A DNA stretch of 64,000 bases from UBA3478 sp964217345 (GCA_964217345.1 CAXPJI010000032.1:1-64000); one strand, 5' to 3'; shown: positions 16,788-25,509, numbered from the stretch's first letter. The notes: generated by a model not told the origin, from the letters alone. Translations and numbers: made by a program.

Positions 16788-17882
16788 TTACACATTAAAG
16801 CGGAAGTGCATTACATCACCATCCTTTACAATGTATTCTTTTCCTTCTACGCGAACTTTTCCCGCCTCTTTTACCTTTTGTTCACTTCCGAAGTGTTTGT
16901 AATCCTCGAAGGCGATCACCTCTGCACGGATAAATCCTTTTTCAAAGTCGGTGTGAATTACTCCTGCAGCAATTGGAGCCGTACTTCCCACCTTAATGGT
17001 CCATGCTCTTACTTCTTTTACCCCAGCAGTGAAGTAAGTTTCTAAATTGAGGAGTTTATATGCACTTCGAATAAGTTTTGCTGAACCGGGTTCAGATAAT
17101 CCCATATCTTCTAGGAACATTTGCCGTTCTTCGTAAGATTCTAATTCGGTTATATCCGCCTCAGTACCTACCGCTAAAACAATGATCTCTGCGTTTTCTG
17201 AGGCAACTGCTTCTTTAACACGTTCAACCATGGTATTGCCTGTAGCAGCAGCCGATTCGTCGACGTTACAAACATAAAGTACTGGCTTATCTGTGATTAA
17301 CTGAAGTGAGTTAACAAAAATTTGCTGGTCTTTATTATCGAAGATCAAGGTTCGGATAGAATTGCCGGATTCTAGACAGCTCTTCAACTGGTCTAGAATT
17401 TCTTTCTCCTTTTGGGCTTCTTTATTCCCTGTTTTAGCAGCTCGACTAACTTTTTCTAAGCGTTTTTCAACACTTTCTAAATCTTTAAGTTGTAATTCAA
17501 TATCAATTGTTTCCTTATCTCTAATAGGATCAACGCTACCATCCACATGAACAATGTTAGGGTCTTCAAAACATCTGAGAACATGAATAATAGCATCTGT
17601 TTCTCGAATGTTTCCAAGAAACTGATTTCCTAACCCTTCTCCTTTAGAAGCTCCCTTGACTAGGCCAGCTATATCTACAATTTCAACAGTAGCAGGAATT
17701 ACTCGTTCAGGGTTAACAAGAGACTCCAAAACCTCAAGACGAGGGTCTGGGACGTTTACAACCCCAACGTTAGGTTCGATGGTACAAAAGGGAAAATTCG
17801 CGCTTTGTGCCTTTGCATTAGATAGACAATTAAAAAGGGTCGATTTTCCCACATTGGGTAAACCTACAATACCTGCTTTCAT
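16788..17882 (-). CDS. ychF: Redox-regulated ATPase YchF
   Basis: An Obg-family P-loop protein of 364 residues that hydrolyses ATP rather than GTP and binds ribosomes. The G1 loop is GLPNVGKST (about 7-15) and G3 is DIAGLVKGA. In place of the GTP-specifying NKxD, the sequence reads NVDE in YVCNVDES, the signature of ATP preference. The C-terminal TGS-like domain ends VKDGDVMHFRFNV. ATG at 17882, 20 nt after the ferredoxin stop, so the two may be cotranscribed. Confidence 0.96.
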   Translation of the reverse strand: MKAGIVGLPNVGKSTLFNCLSNAKAQSANFPFCTIEPNVGVVNVPDPRLEVLESLVNPERVIPATVEIVDIAGLVKGASKGEGLGNQFLGNIRETDAIIHVLRCFEDPNIVHVDGSVDPIRDKETIDIELQLKDLESVEKRLEKVSRAAKTGNKEAQKEKEILDQLKSCLESGNSIRTLIFDNKDQQIFVNSLQLITDKPVLYVCNVDESAAATGNTMVERVKEAVASENAEIIVLAVGTEADITELESYEERQMFLEDMGLSEPGSAKLIRSAYKLLNLETYFTAGVKEVRAWTIKVGSTAPIAAGVIHTDFEKGFIRAEVIAFEDYKHFGSEQKVKEAGKVRVEGKEYIVKDGDVMHFRFNV

Positions 17883-17902
17883 AAAATAAAGGGTTAGGAA
17901 TA

Positions 17903-18253
17903 TTAATCGGGGTGCATCAGTCTTTGCTTGGCAAGAAGCACCTCTTCAGTCTCTACAACATTAGGGTCGGGAACACAACAATCAACAGGGCATACGGCAG
18001 CACATTGAGGCTCTTCATGAAACCCTACACATTCGGTACACTTGTCTGGAACGATATAATAAAATTCATCGCTGATAGCTTCCTGAGCTAAATCTGCATC
18101 AATGTTGTCACCGTTATTCAACGAAACGTTTCCAGTTAGCTTGGTCCCATCACTATACCTCCACGAATCTGCGCCCTCATATATTGCTGTATTCGGACAC
18201 TCTGGTTCACAAGCCCCACAATTGATGCATTCGTCAGTGATAATGATTGCCAT
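17903..18253 (-). CDS. Ferredoxin with two [4Fe-4S] clusters
   Basis: A 116-residue 2x[4Fe-4S] ferredoxin for low-potential electron transfer in the cytosol. The first motif is CINCGACEPECP (Cys9, 12, 15, 19). The second starts at Cys72 and Cys75, then has Cys84, 88, 92 and 93, with an 8-residue gap after the second cysteine, as in Alvin/Azotobacter-type ferredoxins. The stretch between (about 25-65) is an insertion. It diverges from the acyl-CoA reductase gene with back-to-back promoters. Its partner enzyme is not evident here. Confidence 0.93.
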   Translation of the reverse strand: MAIIITDECINCGACEPECPNTAIYEGADSWRYSDGTKLTGNVSLNNGDNIDADLAQEAISDEFYYIVPDKCTECVGFHEEPQCAAVCPVDCCVPDPNVVETEEVLLAKQRLMHPD

Positions 18254-18273
18254 GAGATGATGTATTACTTTTG
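18247..18273 (+). promoter_or_regulatory. Promoter of the acyl-CoA reductase-serC unit
   Basis: TTG (18247-18249), 16 nt, then TACTTTTG (18266-18273), an exact TAnnTTTG. The spacing is 1 nt below the usual 17-23. It lies 33 nt before the ATG at 18307. Confidence 0.45.
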
Positions 18274-18275
18274 TG

Positions 18276-18306
18276 CAAAATTAGCTACACTCTAGATAGT
18301 AAACAA
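18276..18306 (-). promoter_or_regulatory. Promoter of the ferredoxin gene
   Basis: On the minus strand TTG (18306-18304), 20 nt, then TAATTTTG (18283-18276), matching both parts of the Bacteroidota consensus. It ends 22 nt before the ferredoxin ATG and lies back to back with the plus-strand promoter, only 2 nt separating the two -7 boxes. Confidence 0.55.
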
Positions 18307-19350
18307 ATGAAGATTCTATCATTAAATCAAAGAATTCAAGTCTTAGCAGACCTCGGAGAGATGATACGATTTGAGTTGAATTGCTCACCGTATAATGCGA
18401 CTTTTGAAAACCTCTTGAATAAGGTAAATCAAAGCAATCCATGGTTTACTATTGAAAACACAATACAAAGCTTATCTTCTTGGGCTATTCTATTAGAAAA
18501 CAGCCATTTAAATCAATTTATAAATGGTTATGACACTCAACTTTTTGAGAAAAAGAACGATAAGGTAGTACTGCTTATTCTGGCCGGAAACATTCCGCTT
18601 GTTGGCATGCACGATGTGGTTTGTTCCTTTTTGTCTGGATCAAAATCGATGATTAAGGTCTCTTCGAAAGACGCTCTTCTGATCAAATACCTCATTGATC
18701 AAATAGGAAAGATTAACCCAGCAGCTTTGGAATATTTTGAAATTAGTGAAGCAACAGCTCAGGGATTCACCCATGTTATTGCCACAGGAAGTAATAATAG
18801 TGCCCGGTATTTTGATCATTACTTCTCTAAATTCCCAAATATTATTAGAAAAAATAGAAGTTCCCTAGCCATTATAAAGCAGGAAACTACAGACAATGAA
18901 TTGAAAAATTTAGCAAATGATATTTTTCAATATTTCGGACTAGGGTGCCGTAACGTTACTCAACTATGGGTACCGCGCTCCTTTGATTTTGATCGTTTAA
19001 ATAATGCGTTTAAAGCCTTTGCAGCGGTCATTAATCATAATAAATATGCAAACAACTACGACTATCACAAAGCGATAGCACTGATGAATGGTGACCCGTT
19101 TATCGACCTTGAATTTATTCTTCTTCAGAATAAACCAATGCTAAAGTCTCCTTTAGGAGTCCTTCATTACAATTTTTATGAAAATCTAACTGAAGTGAAT
19201 AGCTACATCCAAGAACATAAAGATCATATACAATGCATCGTCTCCTCTGAAAGTTCTTCATCAATTGAGGTGAATTTTGGGCAAACACAGCAACCTAAAT
19301 TATGGGATTTTGCTGACCAAATTGATACCTTGCAATTCTTATTGTCATAA
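18307..19350 (+). CDS. Acyl-CoA reductase, LuxC family
   Basis: A 347-residue protein related to the LuxC fatty acyl-CoA reductase, which reduces acyl thioesters to aldehydes with NADPH. The family core is visible: LLILAGNIPLVGMHDV, KVSSKDALLIKYL and the catalytic cysteine in FGLGCRNVTQLWVP (Cys214). No luxAB, luxD or luxE accompanies it, so bioluminescence is not implied; its substrate is unknown. The start is the ATG at 18307; a TTG at 18271 would lie inside the promoter. It is 3 nt upstream of serC and probably cotranscribed with it, an arrangement I recall in other Flavobacteriia. Confidence 0.88.
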   Translation: MKILSLNQRIQVLADLGEMIRFELNCSPYNATFENLLNKVNQSNPWFTIENTIQSLSSWAILLENSHLNQFINGYDTQLFEKKNDKVVLLILAGNIPLVGMHDVVCSFLSGSKSMIKVSSKDALLIKYLIDQIGKINPAALEYFEISEATAQGFTHVIATGSNNSARYFDHYFSKFPNIIRKNRSSLAIIKQETTDNELKNLANDIFQYFGLGCRNVTQLWVPRSFDFDRLNNAFKAFAAVINHNKYANNYDYHKAIALMNGDPFIDLEFILLQNKPMLKSPLGVLHYNFYENLTEVNSYIQEHKDHIQCIVSSESSSSIEVNFGQTQQPKLWDFADQIDTLQFLLS

Positions 19351-19353
19351 CCA

Positions 19354-20430
19354 ATGATCAAATCACACAATTTCGGTGCAGGTCCTTGTATTTTGCCAAA
19401 TACAGTCTTTGAAGAGGCTGCAGAAGCCGTAAAGAATTTTAATGGGTCGGGACTTTCAATTTTAGAAATAAGCCACCGATCTAAGGCTTTTGTGGATGTC
19501 ATAGAAGAGGCTCGAAATCTCCTCTTAAAGTTAATGGGTCTTTCGGATAAAACTCATACAGCTTTATTTATGCATGGTGGGGCATCTCTTCAATTTGCAA
19601 TGGCTCCCTATAATTTTTTGAGTCAGAGTGCAGGCTATATAAATACCGGAGTATGGAGTAAAAAGGCGATTGCTGAAGCAAAAAAGATCGGAGGAGTGTC
19701 CCTACTTTTCGATGGCGAAACCGTCGACTATAAATCAGTACCTAACAAAAAAGAATTAGAAACTTTACCAACAAAGGGTTACGACTACATTCATCTCACA
19801 AGTAACAATACGATTTACGGAACACAGTTCAAGGAATTTGGCACCTTAGACAGCCCATCTATCATCGATATGAGTTCTGATATATTCTCAACGAATAGAG
19901 ATTATAGCCGTTTTGATTTAATCTATGCTGGGGCTCAAAAAAATATTGGACCTGCTGGCACAACAATCGTAGTAATCAAAAATCAATTTCTCGAGCAGAT
20001 GGTAAGCAGAAACCGATTGTCAATGCTAGATTATAGGAAGCATGTAGATGCCGATTCTATGTTCAACACTCCTACGGTATTTTCGATTTACACGAGCCTT
20101 TTAAATCTTAAATGGCTTGAAGAAAAAACGATCTCAATAATTTCGGAGAATAATGCAAGAAAGGCATCACTACTTTATAACACTCTTGACAAAAGTGCCC
20201 ATTTCAAAGGTTTTGCTGATAGAGAGAGTCGATCAGAAATGAATGTCACCTTCACTATAGAGAATTCGGCAATAGCAGAAGCTTTTGATCTAAAATGTAA
20301 GGAAGAAAATATCGTTGGAATTAAAGGTCATCGACTTGTTGGCGGATATAGAGCTTCCATGTATAATGCCCTTTCCTTGGAAAGTGTCAAGGTATTAACC
20401 GATATCATAGAATATACGGATAATGCATAA
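19354..20430 (+). CDS. serC: Phosphoserine aminotransferase
   Basis: PLP enzyme converting 3-phosphohydroxypyruvate to O-phosphoserine. The 358 residues start with the family NFGAGPCILP; the PLP-binding lysine is Lys196 in YAGAQKNIGPAG, and the cofactor contacts HGGAS (residues 74-78) and IDMSSDIFST are present. The C-terminal GHRLVGGYRASMYNALS binds phosphate. O-phosphoserine is also the substrate of CapA-type cysteate synthase, a candidate for which lies at 40106. serA and serB are not in the window. The stop overlaps the next ORF by 8 nt. Confidence 0.96.
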   Translation: MIKSHNFGAGPCILPNTVFEEAAEAVKNFNGSGLSILEISHRSKAFVDVIEEARNLLLKLMGLSDKTHTALFMHGGASLQFAMAPYNFLSQSAGYINTGVWSKKAIAEAKKIGGVSLLFDGETVDYKSVPNKKELETLPTKGYDYIHLTSNNTIYGTQFKEFGTLDSPSIIDMSSDIFSTNRDYSRFDLIYAGAQKNIGPAGTTIVVIKNQFLEQMVSRNRLSMLDYRKHVDADSMFNTPTVFSIYTSLLNLKWLEEKTISIISENNARKASLLYNTLDKSAHFKGFADRESRSEMNVTFTIENSAIAEAFDLKCKEENIVGIKGHRLVGGYRASMYNALSLESVKVLTDIIEYTDNA

Positions 20431-20737
20431 AAAAACTTCTTTCATGAATCGACTCAAAGAAAAGTGGCAAATAACCTCCAACTTGCAATTGGCAATCATT
20501 TTTATTGTTTTTGCCATTACTGGTAGTACAGCTTCCAAAATAGCTGCACCTGTAGTTCATTTTTTTGGAATATACTCAGAAACCTATCCGATCCTTTACT
20601 GGCCACTAAGAATCATTTTAATTTTTCCTTTATATCAAGTTCTACTTGTATTATTCGGATGGATCTTCGGTCAATTCAAGTTCTTTTGGGCTTTTGAAAA
20701 GAAAATGCTCAAACGTTTGAGGATTTTGAGGAATTAG
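20423..20737 (+). CDS. Small inner-membrane protein, DUF6787-like
   Basis: 104 residues with two strongly hydrophobic segments (about 23-45 and 58-85) and the motif FGQFKFFWAFEKKMLKRL near the C-terminus. I recall DUF6787 proteins sharing a WPL...FGQFKFF pattern; that is memory, not a search. The first ATG (20423) overlaps serC by 8 nt. A second ATG at 20444, 14 nt after the serC stop, gives a 97-residue form and is equally possible. The 3' end overlaps msrA by 4 nt. Function unknown. Confidence 0.72.
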   Translation: MHKKTSFMNRLKEKWQITSNLQLAIIFIVFAITGSTASKIAAPVVHFFGIYSETYPILYWPLRIILIFPLYQVLLVLFGWIFGQFKFFWAFEKKMLKRLRILRN

Positions 20738-21264
20738 CTCAACTTATTCGAAAAGTACTTCTCTAATTTTTCAATTTTTGGATGAATAACCCACTGACAA
20801 TAAGGTTGTTCTTTGTGTGTGCTGTAATAGTTATGGTGCTCTAATTCGGCGTCAAAAAATTCTGTCGCCATTTTAATTTCGGTGACTATAGGTTTATCGA
20901 AAACATTCTCCTTCTCAAGAAGTTCAATAAACTTCAATGTTTCACTTTTCTGCTTGTCGGTGGTGCAATAGATACCGCTTCTATATTGAGTTCCTTTATC
21001 ATTACCCTGAGCATTAAGCTGAGTCGGGTCGTGAGTAGCAAAATTGATTTCTAGTAGTTCAGCAATACTGATTACAGCTGCTTCATACTCAATTTCAACA
21101 CACTCTGCATGACCTGTTCTTCCCGTACAAACCTCGCGATATGCCGGGTTTCGAAATAGCCCATCAATATATCCGGGCTTTATATTCAAAACCCCATGAA
21201 CTCTTTGAAATATCGCCTCTGTACACCAAAAACATCCACTAGCAAAGTAAATTTTCTCTTTCAT
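20734..21264 (-). CDS. msrA: Peptide methionine-S-sulfoxide reductase A
   Basis: Repairs methionine-S-sulfoxide in proteins. The 176 residues show the catalytic GCFWCTEAIFQ with nucleophile Cys11, the family block TGHAECVEIEY, and THDPTQLNAQGNDKGTQYRS. A further cysteine in PYCQWVI could resolve the disulfide. No signal peptide, so cytosolic. ATG at 21264, 33 nt from the divergent ABC gene. No MsrB domain is fused. Confidence 0.95.
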   Translation of the reverse strand: MKEKIYFASGCFWCTEAIFQRVHGVLNIKPGYIDGLFRNPAYREVCTGRTGHAECVEIEYEAAVISIAELLEINFATHDPTQLNAQGNDKGTQYRSGIYCTTDKQKSETLKFIELLEKENVFDKPIVTEIKMATEFFDAELEHHNYYSTHKEQPYCQWVIHPKIEKLEKYFSNKLS

Positions 21265-21297
21265 AATCTTTATTTTGCGTGAAGTTACATCACAACA

Positions 21298-21960
21298 ATG
21301 ATTTTAAAAGGTCAAAATCTATATAAGCATTACGAAAACAAACCGGTTTTAAACGGCGTTTCGATTGTTGTCAATAAAGCCGAAATTATTGCAATAACAG
21401 GAGCTTCAGGAGCAGGTAAGACCACCCTTCTAAACCTATTAAGTGGATTAGAACCCCCTGACTATAGATCTGATTCAAGCCTGACTCTATTGGATAATGA
21501 TCTTTTAAGCTGTTCTGAAAAGACCAAATCCATATATCGAAACAAACACATGGGCTTTGTATTTCAATTTCATGGGTTATTAGACGAGTTTAGCGCACTG
21601 GAAAACGTCATGCTCCCTGGAAGAATTGCAGGTCAAGACCACAAAGTTATAGAAGAACGCGCCCACCGTTTACTACAAAAAATGAATGTTTTAGAACAGA
21701 AAGATCAGAAACCTGCAACACTTTCTGGTGGAGAAAGGCAAAGAGTTGCTGTAGCTAGATCACTGATCAATGAGCCTTCTATTGTCTTCGCCGATGAACC
21801 TAGTGGTAACCTAGATTCAATCAATGCAAGTCAACTTTTCGAGATGTTTTCGGAACTTCGAGAGTTAACAGGTACGGCCTTTTTAATGGTTACTCATGAT
21901 AGAAATTTGGCGGCTAAGGCTGATCGTATGATAACTCTTGAAAATGGCCAGATTATCTAA
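21298..21960 (+). CDS. lolD: ABC transporter ATP-binding protein, LolD type
   Basis: A 220-residue ABC ATPase with Walker A GASGAGKTT (about 35-43), Q-loop FVFQFHGLLDEFSALENV, signature LSGGERQRVAVARSL, Walker B IVFADEPSGNLD and the switch His in MVTHDRNLA. The LDEFSALENVMLP segment and the PSGNLD Walker B are typical of the LolD/MacB/FtsE group, so lipoprotein release from the inner membrane is the best guess. The permease LolC/E is not adjacent. Its 3' end overlaps the TIGR02757 gene by 17 nt. Confidence 0.85.
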   Translation: MILKGQNLYKHYENKPVLNGVSIVVNKAEIIAITGASGAGKTTLLNLLSGLEPPDYRSDSSLTLLDNDLLSCSEKTKSIYRNKHMGFVFQFHGLLDEFSALENVMLPGRIAGQDHKVIEERAHRLLQKMNVLEQKDQKPATLSGGERQRVAVARSLINEPSIVFADEPSGNLDSINASQLFEMFSELRELTGTAFLMVTHDRNLAAKADRMITLENGQII

Positions 21961-22714
21961 AAAAGAATTAAAGCAGTATCTCGATGAAAAGGCTGCTCAG
22001 TATGAATCCCCTGAATTTTTAGAAACCGATCCATTGGGAGTGGTTCATAGAGCTGAAAGTAAACAAGATAAAGAAATACTCGGTTTACTGACTGCGATGA
22101 TCGCTTGGGGTAATCGCAAGTCAATCATCAACAACGCGGAAAAAATCTTTGAAATTCTCGAAGGTCAACCCCATCATTTTCTCTTAGAACATACCTCTAA
22201 TGAGATTGAACGTACGACCAAAGGGTTTGTTCATCGAACCTTTAATGAGCGTGATTTAACCTTTTTACTTATTCGGCTAAAGGACTATTACAGTTCCAAT
22301 GATAGCCTAGAGACTTTATTTCAGACGGGTGCTCCTTTTTTGAATTCGGGAGTATCCAATTTTCGGAATTTTATTTTAGAGGCTCCCCATGAAGGCCGTT
22401 TTGAAAAGCATCTTGCTGACCCTTCTAAAGGTTCAGCTGCAAAACGAATTCATTTGTATTTGCGATGGATGGTTAGGCCCAATCATAAAGGAGTTGATTT
22501 TGGAATTTGGAACAAAATCAATACCGCTCAATTATCTTGTCCTTTAGATGTTCATACCGCTCGAATCGCAAAACAATTAGGATTACTCAAAAGGAAACAG
22601 AATGACGCGAAGGCTTTAAAGGAATTGGATACCAATCTAAGGGCATTTGATCCATTTGATCCTGTTAAATACGATTTTGCTCTTTTTGGAATTGGTGCCT
22701 TTGAACAGTTTTAG
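21944..22714 (+). CDS. TIGR02757 family protein (DUF2400)
   Basis: A conserved bacterial protein of unknown function, 256 residues from the ATG at 21944 (a TTG at 21938 adds two). Recognisable blocks: FLETDPLGVVHRA, LLTAMIAWGNRKSI, GSAAKRIHLYLRWMVR and LDVHTARIAKQLGLL, which end in a helix-rich C-terminus resembling a DNA-glycosylase-like fold. No catalytic residue can be assigned. It overlaps the LolD-type gene by 17 nt, so they are probably one operon. Confidence 0.88.
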   Translation: MARLSKKELKQYLDEKAAQYESPEFLETDPLGVVHRAESKQDKEILGLLTAMIAWGNRKSIINNAEKIFEILEGQPHHFLLEHTSNEIERTTKGFVHRTFNERDLTFLLIRLKDYYSSNDSLETLFQTGAPFLNSGVSNFRNFILEAPHEGRFEKHLADPSKGSAAKRIHLYLRWMVRPNHKGVDFGIWNKINTAQLSCPLDVHTARIAKQLGLLKRKQNDAKALKELDTNLRAFDPFDPVKYDFALFGIGAFEQF

Positions 22715-22742
22715 TACCTTAATTCAATCAAATTTTAATACC

Positions 22743-24227
22743 ATGAAAAAACTTTTTGTCTTAGGTTTTATCCTCAGTTCTATGGGATTAATCGCCCAAC
22801 GCAGTCTTCCTTCAGATACGCTGATGGTCAAAGAAGATCGTATTCGAATCGGTAATTCTTGGTTAGAATATACTGTGGAAGTGGGTACCCAACCGGTATG
22901 GGATACCGATGGTAGTGAAATTGCGTATTTACAATACACCTATTACCAGAAGAAAGATTCGAATCAAGAGGTCAAAGAAACAAGACCGCTAATCATGAGT
23001 TTCAATGGGGGTCCTGGATCTGGATCGGTTTGGATGCATCTTGCTTATACAGGTCCTAAAGTTTTAACGATTGATGATGAAGGTTTTCCAGTGCAACCCT
23101 ATGGAGTAAAAGATAATCCTAATACGGTGCTTACGGATGCGGATATTGTTTTTATTAATCCTGTAAATACGGGCTACTCAAGAACTATACCTTTAGATCC
23201 AAAACAAGTTGATCGTTCAAAATTCTTCGGCATTGATGCTGATATCAACTATCTAGCAGAATGGTTAAACACCTTCGTAACAAGACATAATAAATGGCGA
23301 GCGCCAAAATATATCATTGGCGAAAGTTATGGGGGAACCAGAGTAATGGGATTAGCCCGAACCCTTCAAGAATCACAATGGATGTATCTAAATGGTGTAA
23401 TCATGGTCAGCCCTGCTGACTATCAGGTGTTACGTGTTGGGGGTCCAGTTTCAGAAGCTTTAAATGTCCCCTACTATACGGCTGCTGCACATTATCATAA
23501 TAAATTACAGGGCGGTTTAAATGAATTGGGGTTAACAGAAGCCCTTAAGAAATCTGAAGACTTCACCTTAAACACCTTAATTCCTGCACTTGCTAAAGGT
23601 GGATCTTTAAAAGGAAGCGAACGTCAAAAAATCACCGAAGACTTAGCTCGGTTTTCGGGACTAAGTGTATCAGAAGTTGCGGGGCTAAATCTGAGTATAC
23701 CTACCTCCTATTTTTGGAAAAATCTGCTCAAAGAGGAAGGCTTTACCGTTGGACGCTTAGATAGTCGTTACAAAGGAATCGATAAAGAGAAAGTTGGGAT
23801 GAGACCTGACTATAATTCAGAACTTACTTCGTGGCTGCATAGTTTTACACCAGCAGTAAATTACTATTACAATGAAGTCCTTGGATTCAGAACCGATGTT
23901 AAGTACAATATGTTTGGTCCCGTACGACCTTGGGAGGACGATCGTGTCAATACTAGAGAGGACTTAGGGATTGCAATGGCCGAAAATCCTTACTTAAAAG
24001 TTCTTTGTCAATCAGGATATTATGACGGTGCCACTACCTATTTCAATGCAAAATATACCTTGTGGCAAATTGATCCTAGTGGACAGTTTAGTGATCGCTT
24101 TAGTTTTAAAGGTTATGAATCAGGGCATATGATGTATTTAAGAGCAGCAGATTTAAAGTCAGCCAATGACGATTTAAAAGCTTTTATACAAGAAAGCGCT
24201 GTAGGTTCGAAATCAGCCAAATACTAA
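22743..24227 (+). CDS. Secreted S10-family serine carboxypeptidase
   Basis: 494 residues from the ATG at 22743, beginning with a signal peptide (hydrophobic 4-17, likely cut after AQ near 19). The alpha/beta-hydrolase triad is Ser195 in GESYGGTR, Asp428 in SGYYDGATTY and His462 in GYESGHMMYL. The oxyanion-region motif NGGPGSGSVWMH is typical of family S10. It probably degrades peptides in the periplasm. An open frame extends 32 codons further upstream into the previous gene, but the ATG with its signal peptide is clearly the start. A hairpin terminator covers its stop codon. Confidence 0.93.
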   Translation: MKKLFVLGFILSSMGLIAQRSLPSDTLMVKEDRIRIGNSWLEYTVEVGTQPVWDTDGSEIAYLQYTYYQKKDSNQEVKETRPLIMSFNGGPGSGSVWMHLAYTGPKVLTIDDEGFPVQPYGVKDNPNTVLTDADIVFINPVNTGYSRTIPLDPKQVDRSKFFGIDADINYLAEWLNTFVTRHNKWRAPKYIIGESYGGTRVMGLARTLQESQWMYLNGVIMVSPADYQVLRVGGPVSEALNVPYYTAAAHYHNKLQGGLNELGLTEALKKSEDFTLNTLIPALAKGGSLKGSERQKITEDLARFSGLSVSEVAGLNLSIPTSYFWKNLLKEEGFTVGRLDSRYKGIDKEKVGMRPDYNSELTSWLHSFTPAVNYYYNEVLGFRTDVKYNMFGPVRPWEDDRVNTREDLGIAMAENPYLKVLCQSGYYDGATTYFNAKYTLWQIDPSGQFSDRFSFKGYESGHMMYLRAADLKSANDDLKAFIQESAVGSKSAKY

Positions 24228-24240
24228 GGCTGATTTATTT
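24210..24240 (+). terminator. Hairpin spanning the S10 stop codon
   Basis: Arms AAATCAGCC (24210-24218) and GGCTGATTT (24228-24236) pair perfectly over 9 bp; the TAA stop is in the 9-nt loop. The run ATTT after it is weakly T-rich, so it may be a terminator or a 3'-stabilising hairpin. Confidence 0.5.
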
Positions 24241-24242
24241 CC

Positions 24243-24250
24243 TAAATTTG
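24243..24250 (+). promoter_or_regulatory. -7 box (TAAATTTG) for the dihydroorotase-like gene
   Basis: Exact TAnnTTTG, 15 nt before the ATG at 24266. No TTG at the -33 distance. Confidence 0.4.
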
Positions 24251-24265
24251 CACTAAATCATCTCA

Positions 24266-25504
24266 ATGAAGGATTATTTATTAAAAGGTGTTACCCTGAT
24301 AGAATCAGGACATCCCTTAAACAATCAAATCGTAGATATTAGAATACAAGGAGCCAATATTACTGAAATTGGTACCAACCTAAGTGTTCATACTGAAGAA
24401 GCTATTGATCTATCGGGGCAAATGGTAAGTTGCGGTTGGATTGATGCTGAAATCGCTCTAAGCGAACCAGGATACGAGGCAAAGGGTAAACTTTTAGATG
24501 ATTTAACCAGTATTTCGAAAAACGGATTTACGCATATCGGTTTACTACCAAATACACTTCCGCTACCTGATAAGGGAAGTGCGTTATCCTTTTTTAATCA
24601 ATATAAGCACCTATCAATAAGCATATTACCCTACGGTACCCTAAGTTTGGATAGCAAGGGTGAAGAACTAGCTGAGCTCTATGACTTGAAACAATCTGGA
24701 GCCATTGCGTTCGTCGATTACAAAAAGGGAATTACTAATACAGGACTAATGAAATTGGCCCTTCAGTACACACAGCCTTTTGACGGAATTGTTGGAGTTT
24801 TTCCTTGTGACTATTATTTAAAAGGTAAAGGGGTAGTACGTGAAGGTATAACTAGTACCCAATTAGGTTTAAAAGGAATACCTTCAATCGCAGAATCGAT
24901 CCGTATTCAAAGAGATTTAGAGTTACTTAGATACACCGGTGGTAAAATCCATTTTATGGGAATCTCAACCCTAGAATCTATTGAACTCATCCGAGAGGCA
25001 AAACAAGAAGGTTTGAGCGTAACGGCTAGTGTTAGTATCGGTAATCTTTACTTCAACGACGAAAAATTGGAAGGATTTGATTCTAGGTATAAATTGAATC
25101 CACCTTTGGCTAACGAGGAAACGAGATTAAAACTTATTGAGGCACTGAAAGAGGGTACGATAGATATAGTTGTATCGGATCATTTTAATTGTAGCACCGA
25201 AGAAAAGAATTTAGAGTTTGATCTCGCAGAATTCGGATCAAAAACAAAGGATTACCTCTTCCCTGCCCTTTCTAAATTAGTTGGTATCGAAAAAGCGGTT
25301 GAAATCCTCTGTAGAGGGTACCAAATATTCCAAATCCCTGCTCCGGAGATAAAAGAAGGTTCAGTGGCTAATCTAAGTTTCTTTACGATCGACAAATCCC
25401 ATACCGCGATTGAAAAGGACCCTCAAACCGAACTTTTTTACGGTGAATCTTTCGAAACTATCGGCACCGGAAGTTTTTTCAAAGGAATACTTACATTGAA
25501 ATAA
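24266..25504 (+). CDS. Dihydroorotase-like protein lacking the zinc-binding residues
   Basis: A 412-residue amidohydrolase-fold protein matching class I dihydroorotases over its length (LLPNTLPLPD, GLKGIPSIAESI, IELIREAKQEGLSVTA, IVVSDHF). The metal-binding motif DxHxHxREPG reads DAEIALSEPG (60-69), so both histidines and the substrate arginine are lost. The later ligands are also absent: HxxHVST becomes HFMGIST (Gly232), and the VTAE..PHH segment becomes VTASVSIGNL. Only Asp305-His306 remain. It therefore should not catalyse the dihydroorotase step and is probably a structural partner like Pseudomonas PyrC'/PyrX. I recall flavobacterial homologues with similar losses. The esterase gene follows after 5 nt. 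Confidence 0.88.
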   Translation: MKDYLLKGVTLIESGHPLNNQIVDIRIQGANITEIGTNLSVHTEEAIDLSGQMVSCGWIDAEIALSEPGYEAKGKLLDDLTSISKNGFTHIGLLPNTLPLPDKGSALSFFNQYKHLSISILPYGTLSLDSKGEELAELYDLKQSGAIAFVDYKKGITNTGLMKLALQYTQPFDGIVGVFPCDYYLKGKGVVREGITSTQLGLKGIPSIAESIRIQRDLELLRYTGGKIHFMGISTLESIELIREAKQEGLSVTASVSIGNLYFNDEKLEGFDSRYKLNPPLANEETRLKLIEALKEGTIDIVVSDHFNCSTEEKNLEFDLAEFGSKTKDYLFPALSKLVGIEKAVEILCRGYQIFQIPAPEIKEGSVANLSFFTIDKSHTAIEKDPQTELFYGESFETIGTGSFFKGILTLK

Positions 25505-25509
25505 TCCGA

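Noticed and set aside
18307..19350. Bioluminescence (lux) locus
   Set aside because: Only a LuxC-like reductase is present; there are no luxA, luxB, luxD or luxE genes in the window.
22647..22742. 32-codon N-terminal extension of the S10 peptidase
   Set aside because: It overlaps the previous gene and would place the signal peptide in the interior of the protein.
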